A stretch of 64,000 nt of DNA from Datisca glomerata (GCA_003255025.1 QANY01013423.1:1787779-1851778), one strand, 5' to 3'; positions 35,535 through 47,200 are shown, numbered from the stretch's first letter. Program-made: numbers and translations. The notes: generated from the sequence alone by a model not told the origin.

Positions 35535-35930
35535 TACACTTGAAAAATTGAATGGTGATAATTTCATAACATGAAAATCAAATTTAAACTGATACTAATT
35601 TGTGAGAATCACAAATTTATTCTTACTGAGGAATGTCCTGAGGAGCTCGCTGCCAATGCCCCTAAGAATGTTAGGGACAAGTTTGATGCTTGGATTCAAT
35701 CCAACAACAAAGTGAAGTACCAAATACTTGTGAGCATGAATGATGTTCTAAGAATTAAGCATGAGAGCATGGAGGCTACCTATGAGATTATGGAATCTTT
35801 GCATGCGATATTTGGGCAGTAGTCTGATCAAAGTCGTCATGAGGCTACTAGGAGCTATATGACGACCAAGATGAAGAAAAGTACTTCTGTGCGTGAACAT
35901 GATCAACATAATACATAAGGCAGAAGTAAG
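35535..35930 (+). pseudogene. Copia gag, N-terminal part
   Basis: From LEKLNGDNFIT (35543, then a stop and frameshift) into KFILTEECPEELAANAPKNV, then VRDKFDAWIQSNNK, MNDVLRIKHESMEATYEIME and, after a stop, RHEATRSYMTTKMKK. This is the conserved gag of one copia group (UBN2-type capsid). It can be followed, after another frameshift, to MINIIHKAEV at 35930, where foreign DNA begins. Confidence 0.85.
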
Positions 35931-36119
35931 GAATTGAATTATTAATATCTCGGATAAATTCAGTAATGAGATAAAAAATGCTTAACATAGATTGTTACTT
36001 GGAAAAACTTTGTTTGTAAGGATTTTCAAAACATGTTTTGCATATTTCTAAAGAATTTTTTATGTCTAAAGAAAATTGTATAATTTGATTAATTGTCTTA
36101 TAATGAAAAAAATAAATTT

Positions 36120-37690
36120 CAAGTCCTGGAAATCTATTCTTAGATTGAAACAATTTGACTTTTTTTGCAAATATAACTAAACTATTTTGTTTTATATATT
36201 GGCAAACAATTTAAAGTATTCCAGTATTGTTTAATAATAATATTACTAATGTAAAGAATTGAGAAATTCAATCAGTATTCTTTGATAAGAATGTATACAA
36301 TTAAGAAATCATCGAATTGGTTGAAAATTTCATTCATTGTACTTGGAGCATTGCGACTTCAAGATCCAAAGTATTTTGTATTTTGTTAAAAGAATAAAAT
36401 ATTTGATGAAAAGAGATCTCAATTGGTAAGGATTCGTAAACCTTTAAAAATAAACTGAAACATTGTTGTAAATTAATTGATAAAAGTTCTAAGGTAAGAC
36501 CATGAATGGACCACCATTTTAAGAACCAATTTGAAAAATCAATTTTGAAACTGTTATCAAAATTTAAAAATTAAAAGTGAGAAAAATCACTATTTTGATG
36601 CAGGAAAGTCCTGGGACATGCATCAATATACTAAAAATAATTATATTATTTTTTATTTAAAAGTATTTTGAAACTTGAATGATGAATTTTCCAATCCTCC
36701 ATAGTTATGATTCTGAGGATAGAGAAATAATGGTAAATGATTCTTTCCTCAGAATTTCTGATTGGGCTAATTTATATGGATTCTATTTCAAAAAAAATGT
36801 TTCTGTAGAAACTGAGGTTTTTATTATTATGTCCAGGGACATAATGGAATTTAGGAATGAAATGAGCTTTGACAATTTGAGCATGATCCTTCAAATGAGC
36901 AAATGAAGCTCAATATGAAAGAGATTTTCACTCGATATTTTTCTAAAATATTGAGATGATTTTTTATATTTCGTGATTGCTTGATTGAATGATTGGGCAT
37001 TAAAAGGTTGAGTAATTGAGTCAAATTAGTTGACCAAGACTTATTGGTAATTGAGTCTGATGGACCCAAATATTGTTGATTGGGCTTGGTTAGGAGTAGA
37101 AGACTCCTATTTAATTTGAGTTTTAAGGGCCAATTGTTGAGTTGAAAACTCTTCTATAATAAACCATTCATCATTTTTACTTGATTTTTGAAAGTGATAC
37201 TGATTCTTTTGGTTAATGATTATACAACATGCCTATGACCTTTTTGAAATCCGTCAGGCATGACGAAGAAAGTTCCTTCCAGTATAAAAAATTCTTTGAT
37301 TGTTTTATTTGAAAATTCAATTTTAAATATTGCTTGTCCCAAAAAGTTCATAGTTAAATTTTTTATATTATCATAACCGATTTTATTATCTTTGTGAAAA
37401 CCTATTTTTCCATTTTTTTTCATACCATTATTGGTTTCCACACGTCCAATAATGAAGTCAAATATGAATCATCGTTAAATGGGTCCTTCAATTGGGTGAT
37501 TCGACTCTACTGATGATTCAGAGTCAGAATCAGTATTGTTGTTAAGGAAGAGTAGCAAGCTTTGCAATTATTTTCGCTTCAATTTGGACTTTGGCTTCGT
37601 GGCCTTTGATTTACCCTTTGAAGAGGGTCTGGATTTAGGTTTTGATTTGGGTTTGGAAGAATTAGTAGACACAAGTAGAAATGTAAAATG
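36120..37690 (-). pseudogene. Pararetrovirus-like fragment (Caulimoviridae type), antisense
   Basis: Minus-strand frames include a Lys/Ser/Pro-rich basic stretch (about 37565-37680), a 73-codon frame at 37220-37441 and, near 36440-36600, a block with an FLNFD motif followed by NWFLKWW and regularly spaced hydrophobic residues. That block resembles a conserved segment I know from endogenous pararetrovirus polyproteins in plant genomes. Stops are frequent and nothing is expressible. No RT or movement-protein motif is left, so the family call is tentative. An unclassified retroelement is the alternative. Confidence 0.4.
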
Positions 37691-38299
37691 TTTTTACTTT
37701 TGTAGAATATAATAATACAGGTAAGTGATGAGTTATCGCTGAATTTCACTTTACGTGGCTATAAATAGCCAACCCTCTCCCATTTGTTTCTCAAAACTTA
37801 TTTTATAATCTTAACTATTTGAGAGCAATAACTGGTTTTGAAAACAAAGATTTCTTCATCTCCTCTTTTGTAATCTCTTCTTCTTCTTCTTTTCAACATT
37901 AAATAATGAGCGGGAGCACTATTTAATCGTTACAAATTAATTTTCTTAATTTGTGTAAGTCTTGAATCTTACCTTCTAATACAATTTTACTGTTTGTGAT
38001 GTTTAATTCTTGCATCTTAATACCGGTCTTTAATTTACTTAATTATATGCAATTTCGCCTCTTTTGGTATCAAAACCAAACCTGGTAGGATGTATTTACA
38101 CTATTTATCGAATTTATCTGCATAATCATTGTTATTCTCCGCCTTTATCGCTGGTTATTGCTTTCACTATTTCTTAATTGATTACTTGAATAATTACTTT
38201 TGCTTAATCTCACTCTCTGCCCAAGTGACTGGTTATTTTTATGCTTGATCATTTCTCTGTAATCTTTGATTATATAATCTATAAATCTGATTTAGATTC
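37691..38299. other. Inserted block with promoter-like stretch
   Basis: This lies within the DNA that interrupts the copia gag. GGCTATAAATAGCC (about 37757-37770) is a strong TATA-box-like sequence, followed by a CT-rich stretch. TTTGGTATCAAAACC near 38067 is a poor primer-site-like match. It may be the regulatory region of the pararetrovirus-like fragment or a foreign LTR end; I cannot decide. Confidence 0.35.
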
Positions 38300-38695
38300 T
38301 TGGTTACCTGTGGAGTGAAGTACACTAGGTGCTGTCAGGTACTCTACTGGGGTTGTTCACCTTAACTCTGTATCGATTGGTGAGGCCAAAATTTTCCTGA
38401 GCATCAGCATGACTGTTCTTACTGTGAGGAAGTTGTTGTATGTCAAAACGTTGGAAATGATCTTTAAGTTGCAATACCATATGGAAATATGAGATCATGT
38501 GAGTATCTTTAGCTTAATAATTCATGTTTATTTGATTCACGATCAATTGTGAGTCGCTAAAAACAATTAGATTGGATGCCCAATAGTCTTAGCAAAGTTC
38601 ATCCCTCGTATCAATGATTCATATTTGACTTCATTATTGGACGTGTGGAAACCAAACCTGAGTGATTGTTCAATGATTGCTCCTTCTAGAGTTTT
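38300..38695 (-). pseudogene. Tat-lineage gypsy RNase H fragment, antisense
   Basis: On the minus strand: EGAIIEQSLRFGFHTSNNEV, KYESLIRGMNFAKTIG, then VFSDSQLIVNQIN, then AKDTHMISYFHMV and, in a final block, SHADA. This is the RNase H typical of Tat/Ogre elements (NNEAEYEAL and SDSQLVVNQ motifs). One stop interrupts it. It is a fragment embedded in the copia gag with no LTR of its own here. Confidence 0.75.
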
Positions 38696-39030
38696 CAGTA
38701 TTAACCCTGCTCTGTAATCCTTAGTATGAATGAACTGTAGAATTTTGAGTCACTCAATATGAGAATGACCAAAAAGGACGAGGCAAATGTTGCCGAGCAA
38801 AAACCTTCTTCCTTTATTGTTAAAAGTAACAAGAGGAAGAAATCAATGGTAAGGGCAAATGTAAGAACAAGAAAGGGAAGAAAGCCAAGACATCACCAAA
38901 AGTCAAGAAGAACAAAAACGACAACAAGCCCAAGGGAAAATGTTTCCATTGTGGGGTTGAAGGTCATTGGAAAAGAAGCTGTAACAAATATCTTTCCGAA
39001 CTGAAAAAAAAAGGTAAATATGATTTACGT
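38696..39030 (+). pseudogene. Copia gag, C-terminal part with zinc knuckle
   Basis: Gag resumes at VMNEL (about 38725), stop, NFESLNMRMTKKDEANVAEQ, a Lys-rich linker, and, in a shifted frame, KCFHCGVEGHWKRSCNKYL (38937-38993), a complete CCHC knuckle. It continues the gag cut at 35930. Confidence 0.8.
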
Positions 39031-39059
39031 GTACTTGAAACTTGTTTAGTAGAATATGA

Positions 39060-40332
39060 TTTGTCATCCTGGACACTAGATTCATGAGCCACTAACCATA
39101 TATGTTCTTCTTTGTAGATGTTTGATTCGCAAGGGAGCTGGCTGATGGCGAGGTTATTATGAGAGTCGGCAGTGGTGCGCTTGTGTCAGCGAAACCATTG
39201 GGGACAGTCCATCATAATTTTGAAAATAATTATTTAATTTTAAATAATGCTTATTATATTCTTGGACTTTCGAGAAATTTGATTTCTCTTTCGTCACTGC
39301 ATGAATAATTTTTGAAGTTTCTTTAATTAATAATGAGTTTATTATTTCTAAGAATGGATTCAATATTTGTCATGTAAAAATAGCGAACGAAATGTATATG
39401 CTTAAACTGACTGAACACGCGTTAAATAATACTGATTTATTTAAAGTAGCAAAACTAAAAGTAACAAACGATAAAGAGTTTCTCATGATGATGATAACAA
39501 GTATCTATGGCATCTTATGTTGGGACATATTAATCTAGATAGGTTAAAGAGGTTAACAATGCATGGTGCATTGAGAGAGCTGAAAGTTGGAACTCTTCCT
39601 GTTTGTGAATCCTGTTTAGAGGGTAAAATGACCAAGAGACCTTTCACATGAAAGGGCCAAAGAGCCAAGGAACCACTTGATCTAGTGTATAGTGGTGTCT
39701 GTGGACCGATCAATGTACAAGCTAGTGGTGGGTATGCGTATTTTGTCACTATCAATTCGAGGTGTGAATACTTGAATTTAGAATTTAACGATTACTTGCT
39801 GGAGTATGGAATCATATCCCAACTCAGAATCATATCCCAACTCACAACACCTGAAAAGCCACATCAAAATGGTGTTTTAGAAAGGAGAAACCGAACCATA
39901 TTAGATATAGTTAGGTTGATGTTAAGCTACTTATCACCACCACTTACATTTTGGGGATATGCTTTACACACGACAACATACATTTTGAATGTAGTGCATT
40001 CAAAATCTGTAAGCAATACACTTTTAGAGTTATGGAATGGATCCAAACACAGTTTATGTCATTTTCATATATGGGGGTGTCCAGCTCACGTTCTTAGACC
40101 CAAGATTAGAAAGTTAGACTCAAGGTCAGAAGTGTGCATATTTGTTGGCTATGCTCCAGAGACTAGAGATGGGTACTTTTATAGTCACAATGATAAAAAG
40201 ATGTTTGTATCCAAAAATGCCACCTTCCCTGAACATCACTATATGGAAAACTACAAATCTCGAAGAAAAGTAGTTCTAAAAGAATTTGTGTTTGATGAAA
40301 TCAGACAACCTTCATCATCAGCTGATAAATGA
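39060..40332 (+). pseudogene. Copia protease and integrase
   Basis: A protease remnant starts at 39063 (TLDS, family motif DSGA) and continues to 39360 with ILGLSRNLISLSSLHE. The pre-integrase domain (39500-39680) has WHLMLGHINLDRLKR and CESCLEGKMTKRPF. The integrase core 39685-40332 reads VYSGVCGPINVQASGGYAYF, then jumps by deletion to the second half (PHQNGVLERRNRTILD, LTFWGYALHTTTYILN, and a KKMFVSKNATFPE end). The last part is a 215-codon open frame, the longest in the window, but the deletion removes part of the catalytic core. Confidence 0.85.
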
Positions 40333-41830
40333 CAAACCACAGAAACCACTGTTCCTGTTCAGGAAACCCCGGTGCAACTTCATAGTGGGAGGGTTGCAAG
40401 ACAACCTATTCACTATGAATTAGAGGCACATGTCCTAGTGTCTCACACTGATAAGGATGATCCATTAACCTTTAAAGAGGCGATGGATGATCCTGAAAAT
40501 AAGAAATGGCAAGATGCCATAAACCATGAAATTGAATCGATGTATTCCAATTCTATATGGAAACTTGTAGATCCACCTGAAGATGTCAGGCTCATTAGAT
40601 GTAAATGAATCTTTAAGAAGAAAAGAGGTGAATATGAGAAAGTAGAGACATTCAAGGCACGGCTGGTAGCCAAGGGCTACACACAAAGAGAATGAGTCGA
40701 TTATGAAGATACATTCTCCCATGTTGCCATGCTAAAATTCATTCGCATTCTTTTGTCCATTGCCACTAGTTTGGACTATGAAATATGGAAATGGAAGTCA
40801 AGACAACTTTTTTTAATGGCTCTCTTGAATAAAGCATCTATATGATGCAACCCTTCTAGATCTTGGAATCTTACCTTTAATGAGATTATTAAAACATATG
40901 GCTTCGAGAAAAATGTTGACGAATCTTGTGTTTATGAATACTTCAAAGACAAGACAGTGGTTTTCTTTGTTCTTTATGTTGATATTCTACTCATTGGGAA
41001 TGATGTAGAAACTTTGTCAAAGGTAAAGAAGTGGTTGGCTGAGAAATTCCAAATGAAAGATTTAGGAGAGACGAGCTATGTTCTAGGTATTAAAATCCTA
41101 AGGGATTAATAAGCTCTTTGTACTTTCTCATGCATCTTATATTAATAAGGTGTTGGAGAGATTCTCTAGAGAGAATTTCAAGAAAGGTCAACTACCAACC
41201 AAACACAGAATTGTCCTCTCCAATGAGCAATGTCCTAAGATATCTCAGGAGAAAGAGGATATAAGAAAAGTTCTTTATGCTTCATCTGTTGGTAGTCTCA
41301 TGTATGTCATGTTGTGTACAAGACCATACATCTATTATGCAGTGGGAATCGCCAGTCATTATCAATCGAATCTTGATTTGGAACATTGAATTGCAGTAAA
41401 GCACATTTCCAAATATCTTAGAAGAACGAGAAACTATAATGATTCTGATTTTGAATCAGACAGAGATAGTCGAAAGTCGACGTCTGAAAGCCAAATATAT
41501 AGCGGCTTGTGAAGTTGCGAAATAAGCGGTATAGCTGAGAAAGTTTTATAATGATCTGGAAGTAGTTCCGAATATGGACAAGCCATTGATCCTATATTGT
41601 GACAACAGTGGGGCGGTAGCTAATTTCAACGAACCAATGAGTCAAAAGAAGGGCAAGCACATATAGAAGAAATATGATCTTTTAAGAGAGATCGTGCATC
41701 GATGGGCTGTGACAATTATAAAGATAGCTTCAGATCAGAACCTGACTAATCTTTTCATCAAGAGACTTTCTACAAAGCCATTGAGGGTCATGTGCGTAAC
41801 ATGGGGTTAAGAGAGATGCTAAATTTTCTT
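40333..41830 (+). pseudogene. Copia reverse transcriptase and RNase H
   Basis: RT starts with KEAMDDPENKKWQDAINHEI and NSIWKLVDPPEDVR. After a stop come FKARLVAKGYTQRE and DYEDTFSHVAM. A deleted middle follows, then FVLYVDILLIGNDVE (40972-41010), where the catalytic YVDD has become YVDI, and FQMKDLGETSYVLGI. RNase H follows (SVGSLMYVMLCTRP near 41290, then ILYCDNSGAVAN near 41590, KKGKHI and a tail to about 41815). Many stops. Confidence 0.85.
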
Positions 41831-41856
41831 TAGGGCAAGTGGAAAATTTTTGGGGA

Positions 41857-43760
41857 TCATGCTATCAAAACATGTGTATTGACATTTTAATATAAAATTT
41901 AATGGAATTACATTTTTCTTATAATTGTTCTTTTAAATCATTGTTGAATAGTTTATATAAATATCTGAAAATTCTATACTAATTAATGATACTATGATCT
42001 TGTATAAGTACGAGAGCATTAAGATTATAGATAATGAATAAAAATGTCAACAACATATTAAAGTATGGAATCATTAATGAATGGTTGCTAGTACGGTTTA
42101 CTAAGTATTATGAATACATGTAATCTAGATCCGGATCATTGATGTGGATAGACATCTTAGTGAATGTACTTTATATAATAAGATTATATATGACATAACC
42201 GATATGAATTAATATCTTTATTAATGTACTGTTTATCATAAAAATTTAATACACATCAATCTGATGATCATATGTAGATCATTCTGAATCCTGAGTAGTC
42301 ATGAACTCCTATACATGTCTAGTGGATCTTTGATTCACTCGTTAAGATTTGTTTGTAAAACAAGCTAGTGACTTTTATTTGGGAGATTCAGTGATATGGA
42401 TGGTTGGGAACATGATCTTATAAGATTTGGAATCTAAGTTTTCCTAACGGATAGTATATTGGTTCTCTTAAGTGTTAATTCTGGAACTTAATGGTTATTG
42501 AGCTAAAATTTATAATTCGATTATAAATTAGTCATTCACTAGTGAATTAATGGTACTTAAGGATCAAGAGGTAATTATAAGGATAAATCGGTAATTTTGA
42601 TCAGCTCTAATTTACAAATAAATAATTAAAGGACAGAACTGCATGAAATGATTATATCAATGAAATTAATAAATAAGATTCTTTAATTAAAGAGTTTAAC
42701 TAATAATCTAGTTTATTTGAGCTTAAGATTATAGGTCCATGGTCCCCAAATCATCTATGTACTATGCGGTCTAGGGTGTGAATATTTCAGGACAGGAGAA
42801 AATGACTGACTTGCAAAAAGAATTTTTATTTTGAGGCAAGTACGTAATCATGAGATAATTATGTGTGATTAATTAATTGAATTATTTAGATATAATTTTG
42901 AAAATTATATATATAATTATATCAATTAATTTTTTAATTATCGATAAGTGAGATAAAATATCTAATTTATAAAATTAGATAATTATAAATTATTATTATT
43001 AGATAATAATTTAAATCAACTAAATCTAGATAACAGATACGTTAGTTGATAGAGATAATCAGATATGTTAATTTTGAATTAACTGATATCTAGATATTTA
43101 TTTTATTTAAAATAAATATTTAATTCACAGTAATTAGCACGTGTCAATCACTGATTAGGAATCACAGATTGACATGAATTACTGTACTGTCACGTGACAC
43201 TACAGTAATGGAGGTGTAATATTGTAGTGTCACACAACACTATAGTAGTATCGTGGCACATGCTGCCGTGAGGCACTGTGATAGCTCACGAGAACTACAG
43301 TGTCGCGTGGCACTACAGTTGTGCACAAATTGCAGTGGGTCTCACTGTAATGGTAATTTTGAAATTAAATTTTATTTTCAGTTTATCCCTAAAAATTTGA
43401 TATGTCATTATCTAGAAAATATATAGATATTATTCTATTTGCCTTAGTGTTGAAAGAGAGTGAGGAACACAATTGTTATCAGGGTGAATTTTTTCTGTGA
43501 TTAAAAAGTTTATCAAAAAGCTATGTGAGAATAATCATCGTATTCTCTCAGAGGATTGTCTCATAAAAATTAATCATTCACAGTAAATCTCTAGATCTCA
43601 TATGTTGAGTACATCTAGATACATAAAAATATTTTTGATTATTCTACGTGCCTACACACATTCTAGTGCATTCGATGATTGGTTTGAAAAATCTTGGTGT
43701 GGATCTCAAAGTCCGTTGTTTGTAAGAATGCATGATCGTTGGTTTGTGAGGACACCCAAT
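41857..43760 (+). repeat. Copia 3' LTR (approximate ends)
   Basis: After the pol end, AAGTGGAAAATTTTTGGGG resembles a polypurine tract. The following DNA (CATGTGTATTGACATTTTAA and on) has the look of the long LTRs of this copia group. No second copy exists in the window, so ends are estimates. A GC-richer stretch (43129-43330) carries palindromes such as GTCACGTGAC (43189-43198). The end near 43760 is inferred from the start of an unrelated LTR. Confidence 0.5.
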
Positions 43761-43778
43761 AGAGACTTAAACAGGGAA

Positions 43779-44394
43779 AAAACCTCTCAAGACACGTGTA
43801 CTGAAAGAACCAATCCTGAGAGGAAAGAGCACAGAAGCGGGAATCCTCGTTAGAACGGGAAAAAGTACAGAAGCGGGAAACCTCATCAGAATGGGAAATG
43901 AAGGGTAAGTAGAAGAGTAGAAACGGACAAAAGGGATAAAAAATGACAGACAACTATGATTGATTGAGTAAAACCAAATTATTTGGATAAGACAGATTGA
44001 TATACCACCAAGTGATTGTAACTGATTGGCTCGAAACCATAAAAATAGCCAAGAGCATGTGATTGATTGGTGGTTGAGCGGGACATAAAGGAAAATGGGG
44101 CCATACCCAGCAAAATGACTCCCACGAATGGGTGCAATCCATAGGCATAATGAGTACCTCCTTTCATGCTGTTATTTTAATCAACTCATGGATATTAGGA
44201 AGCCTATATAAGGCCAATATACTAGAGGAAAATGGGGGACACATTTAATTCAACAACAAGCACACCTTAGACCCTCTCTCCCTCTCCCTCTCCCTCTCTC
44301 CCTCTCTTTCACTTATTAATACTTATATAAATTAGGCATTATCAATATTTCCCTCCCTATTTGGTCCCTGGCTAAATGGAAAAAATCTTTTACA
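43779..44394 (+). repeat. Tat-type LTR, apparently solo
   Basis: It is similar throughout to the 3' LTR at 60325-61051, including a 35-40-bp repeated motif (AGAAGCGGGAATCCTCGT), a TATATAAGG promoter-like stretch at 44202-44210, a CCCTCT/CTCT microsatellite (44272-44311) and the end TTTGGTCCCTGGCTAAA...TTTTACA. No primer site or gag follows; copia RNase H begins about ten bases later. It is best read as a solo LTR. Confidence 0.7.
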
Positions 44395-44403
44395 TTTTTA
44401 TAC

Positions 44404-45009
44404 TTTCATTGTCAATTTATGCATTCTCATACTATATCTCATTTTGCTATTGTTAAACGTATCTTAAGATATATTTTAGGAACCATTGATCATGGCATCT
44501 GTTTTACTCCTAGTACTCCTCACTTGCATGCTTTTAGTGATACAGACTGGGCTGGAGATCCCTCAGATAGGAGATCCACTTTTGGCTTCATTATCTTCCT
44601 TGGTTAAAATGTCATTTCCTGGAGTGATAAGAAATAAGCCACAGTTGTCAAGTCTTCAACTGAAGCTGAATACTAGGCACTAGCCAGCATTGCTGCTGAG
44701 TTAAGCTGGTTAAGATAAGTGTTATGTGATATGCATATTTTTCAGTCTCAGGCACTTGTTCTCTATTGTGACAATATTTCAGCAATAAGTTTATCATCCA
44801 ATCCAATTTTAGATGCTCGAACAAAACACGTTGAAATCGATTTTCATTTTGTCTGAGAAAGAGTTATGAAGAAAGACTTAATTGTTAGACATGTTAGCTC
44901 TCAAGAACAACTTGGTCGCAGACCTCTTCAAAAAGCATTTATCCACTCCTCAATTCACTTATCTCAAGGACAAACTTAACCACGATCCGTGGATAAGTTT
45001 GAAGTAGGG
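44404..45009 (+). pseudogene. Copia RNase H fragment
   Basis: Frame HSHTISHFAIVKRILRYILG, HAFSDTDWAGDPSDRRST (44540-44580, the RNase H acidic motif), then in other frames STEAEY, CDNISAISLSSNP, RTKHVEIDFHFV and a C-terminal LADLFKK-like stretch to 45009. It is a different lineage from the copia at 35.5-41.8 kb. It is cut on the left by the solo LTR. Confidence 0.85.
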
Positions 45010-45257
45010 TGTTAAAGGATAAAGTTTTGAAGTTAGGTTTCTATTTTGTAAGTTGTTGTTTATGGTCCTTTTCATATTTTTCCCTTTAGTCTTGTTTTGC
45101 CTTTTTTTATCATCTCCTTGCTTAGAAAATGATTCAGAAAGGTGAATATGTTTCTTTAAGTTTTCTTCTTGCTCGATCTCCTTCTCCTCTGCTTCTTTCT
45201 CGCTTCCTTTCGTTGTTTATGTTTTCTCTCAACATCTATTTCTTTGTTACCCCATCA
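45010..45257 (+). repeat. Probable 3' LTR of the copia fragment
   Basis: It begins TGTTAAAGG after GAAGTAGGG (a short purine tract), as expected for a copia 3' LTR. The CT-rich second half fits an R/U5 region. The end is estimated. Confidence 0.45.
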
Positions 45258-45581
45258 TATATTAGGTATAAGTACATCTCCCCTCTAGATTAAATTCGAT
45301 AGGTGAACATGGTGAGCTTAGATTTCTACTGCCTGGATTGACATAAAAAATAAAAAATTCACAGCCATTTCTTTAAAGATTTAGTGTTGGTCATTTCAAC
45401 TTAACCCCTTACGTTGGAGAGTGGATTCAAATCCATTATTAGGGATAATGTTTCTCTGTCATTGAGGAGCAAAGACAGAGGTTAAAAAAGAGTTAGATCT
45501 AGACAGTCAAATCTAATTCTAATAGTCAAGATCTACTTAGGGAAAAGTCGGGAATTTTTTTTTATCTTTTTTCTTTTTCAG

Positions 45582-45832
45582 GGGCTTGTATATTTCACAG
45601 GAACGTTGGATGGCCCATTGGAGTCTAATCTTTACTGTGCAAATTTATTTGTTGATAGAAATAAAACCTTAGAGTCACCAGTAAGAATAACTCGCGGCAA
45701 GGGGAAACATGTCGTTATACTCGATCATCATATGCGAAGTTTCATTGATGTCCACGATTCACTTGATTCTCCCCCAAGCGTGTTACTCTGCTCCTTACAG
45801 GATGGAAGCGTTATAATGCCTCTTTGCGAGAT
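45582..45832 (+). pseudogene. Orphan exon of a dipeptidyl-peptidase-IV-like gene
   Basis: After a polypyrimidine run and CAG (45579-45581), a clean frame begins GLVYFTGTLDGPLESNLYC, continues VRITRGKGKHVVILDHHM, FIDVHDSLDSPP, and ends LLCSLQDGSVIMPLCE. This matches, as I recall it, the N-terminal beta-propeller part of the plant DPP8/DPPIV-like S9B peptidase (the At5g24260 group). Homology stops at 45832 where the family continues YEQP, and the frame ends at a stop 45852. The preserved acceptor site suggests genomic rather than mRNA origin. No other exon was found nearby, and the catalytic domain is absent. Confidence 0.7.
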
Positions 45833-45852
45833 CAACATTATAAATCTGATCT

Positions 45853-46640
45853 AATGACTTAGATGAGTTAAACTTCCCTCTATCATTGAATCCATTTTCA
45901 TCTATTAGTGCTCTCAATTAGATCCTTCAGAGTTTAGAAATACTTTTCAGACGATCTGAATTATTGGTTTGTTTTCGCAATATCTCTCTAAAGCTTTCGA
46001 AATTTGAGTGATCTATTTGCCTAAGTCAATGAAAATGAAACATGGTTCATATCAACACCGAAGAGCGTCTCCAATTTGCAGAAAACTAAGGAACATCTTT
46101 AATGAAAAGGATACTAAAGATGATGTTGATCCTTACTTTTTCAATTCTATTGTTGAGTGTGCTAAGAATTGTAACGACTTTTGAATCATTCTTTCATTTA
46201 GGGGGTAGTGCACACAAAGTCCACATAAATGGACCTTTATAATGAGTTACATGCATCACGTATATATGTACATTGTCCACAATATTTCCTTTATACTATT
46301 TTCAAGTTTAAGCTTTACTTACAGTCACCATATACTAATCATAACGGATGTCATTTCTCACCATGTCTGAATAAAATAAACAAACTAAAGGAAAAAAACT
46401 GAAGTATATAACATGCATGCATATTTGTGCTCCTAATTCATTGTATGGATTGAGTTATCACTATAACTCGTACTTAATATTCTTGGTTTTTTTCAAAAAC
46501 ACGTCGATAGATAACCTCTGTGTTGGTTGTAATGATTTTTACATCACGGCTTTTGATAAGTGCCAACTCAATTTATCTTTACCAAACATGGACCCTTTCC
46601 AATGCCGGAAAAAATTTTCCCGGCATTGATGCTGGAAGTC
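45853..46640. other. No gene recognised; palindrome near the end
   Basis: No convincing coding sequence. AATGCCGG (46601-46608) and CCGGCATT (46620-46627) form a near-perfect 27-bp palindrome around AAAAAATTTTC. Confidence 0.4.
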
Positions 46641-46644
46641 TTCC

Positions 46645-46736
46645 TAGCCGTTGGATGAGTTAAGGAGACTTTTAGCCGTTAGATAAAAAAGAGTAAGGTA
46701 AACAGACTCTTAGCCGTTAGATAAAAAAGAGTAGGG
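46645..46736 (+). repeat. Short tandem repeat, 38-bp period
   Basis: TAGCCGTTAGATAAAAAAGA occurs at 46673 and 46711, with a degenerate third copy at 46645 (TAGCCGTTGGATGAG). Confidence 0.8.
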
Positions 46737-46818
46737 AAAATGATTTTACCACTTGCCTCGTTGCAGGTTACAACCTTTTTGAAGTTTCCTTCGAAAGCTT
46801 CCTTCCTCCTTCGTTAAG

Positions 46819-46929
46819 ATGCGTCCTTCTTCGAAAGCTTTGACATCAAACTCAACAACATCACGCTTTCCAGGGCACGCAATTCTCACCCCAATCTCCA
46901 GGCTCTCTCTTTCCCCTTTGTTGTTGTAA

Positions 46930-46971
<42 letters not shown>

Positions 46972-47200
46972 AGCGTCTATCTTTCTCTTTGATTCTTGTT
47001 CTTTCCTGAAAATGAGCTCTTATATTTGCAGATCTGTTCTAGGCCAATCAGGCCTTTCCTTTGCTCTCAAGATGGTAGAAGTCTACAACTGAAGTGATTA
47101 TCTCCTTTGGTGACTACAGTGTCGGTGACTCTCAGAATGAACCCTAGCTCCACTACACATTGGTGAGTCGATTTCTGCCCAGTACACATTACACTCGTTA
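46819..47200 (+). other. Gene-like 5' end of unknown identity with CT microsatellite
   Basis: ATG at 46819 opens a Ser/Thr-rich frame (MRPSSKALTSNSTTSRFPGH) that runs about 36 codons to a GTAAG donor-like site (46927), followed by a (CT)n microsatellite at 46932-46968 and a TTTGCAG acceptor-like site (47025-47031). The next block has SFGDYSVGDSQNEP in one frame (47100-47140) but no clear continuation. It could be the start of a decayed or non-coding host gene. I do not recognise it. Confidence 0.3.

Larger units (their letters stand above)
35535..41850 (+). mobile_element. Decayed Ty1/copia element, gag interrupted
   Basis: Sense-strand copia order gag, protease, integrase, RT, RNase H, all with stops and frameshifts. 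The 5' LTR is missing or unrecognisable. A 2.76-kb block (about 35931-38695) splits gag. A long 3' LTR follows from about 41857. Confidence 0.8.

Noticed and set aside
36679..36906. Sense frame MMNFPILHSYDSEDRE as a gene
   Set aside because: It lies opposite the pararetrovirus-like antisense block, has no known motif and is AT-driven.
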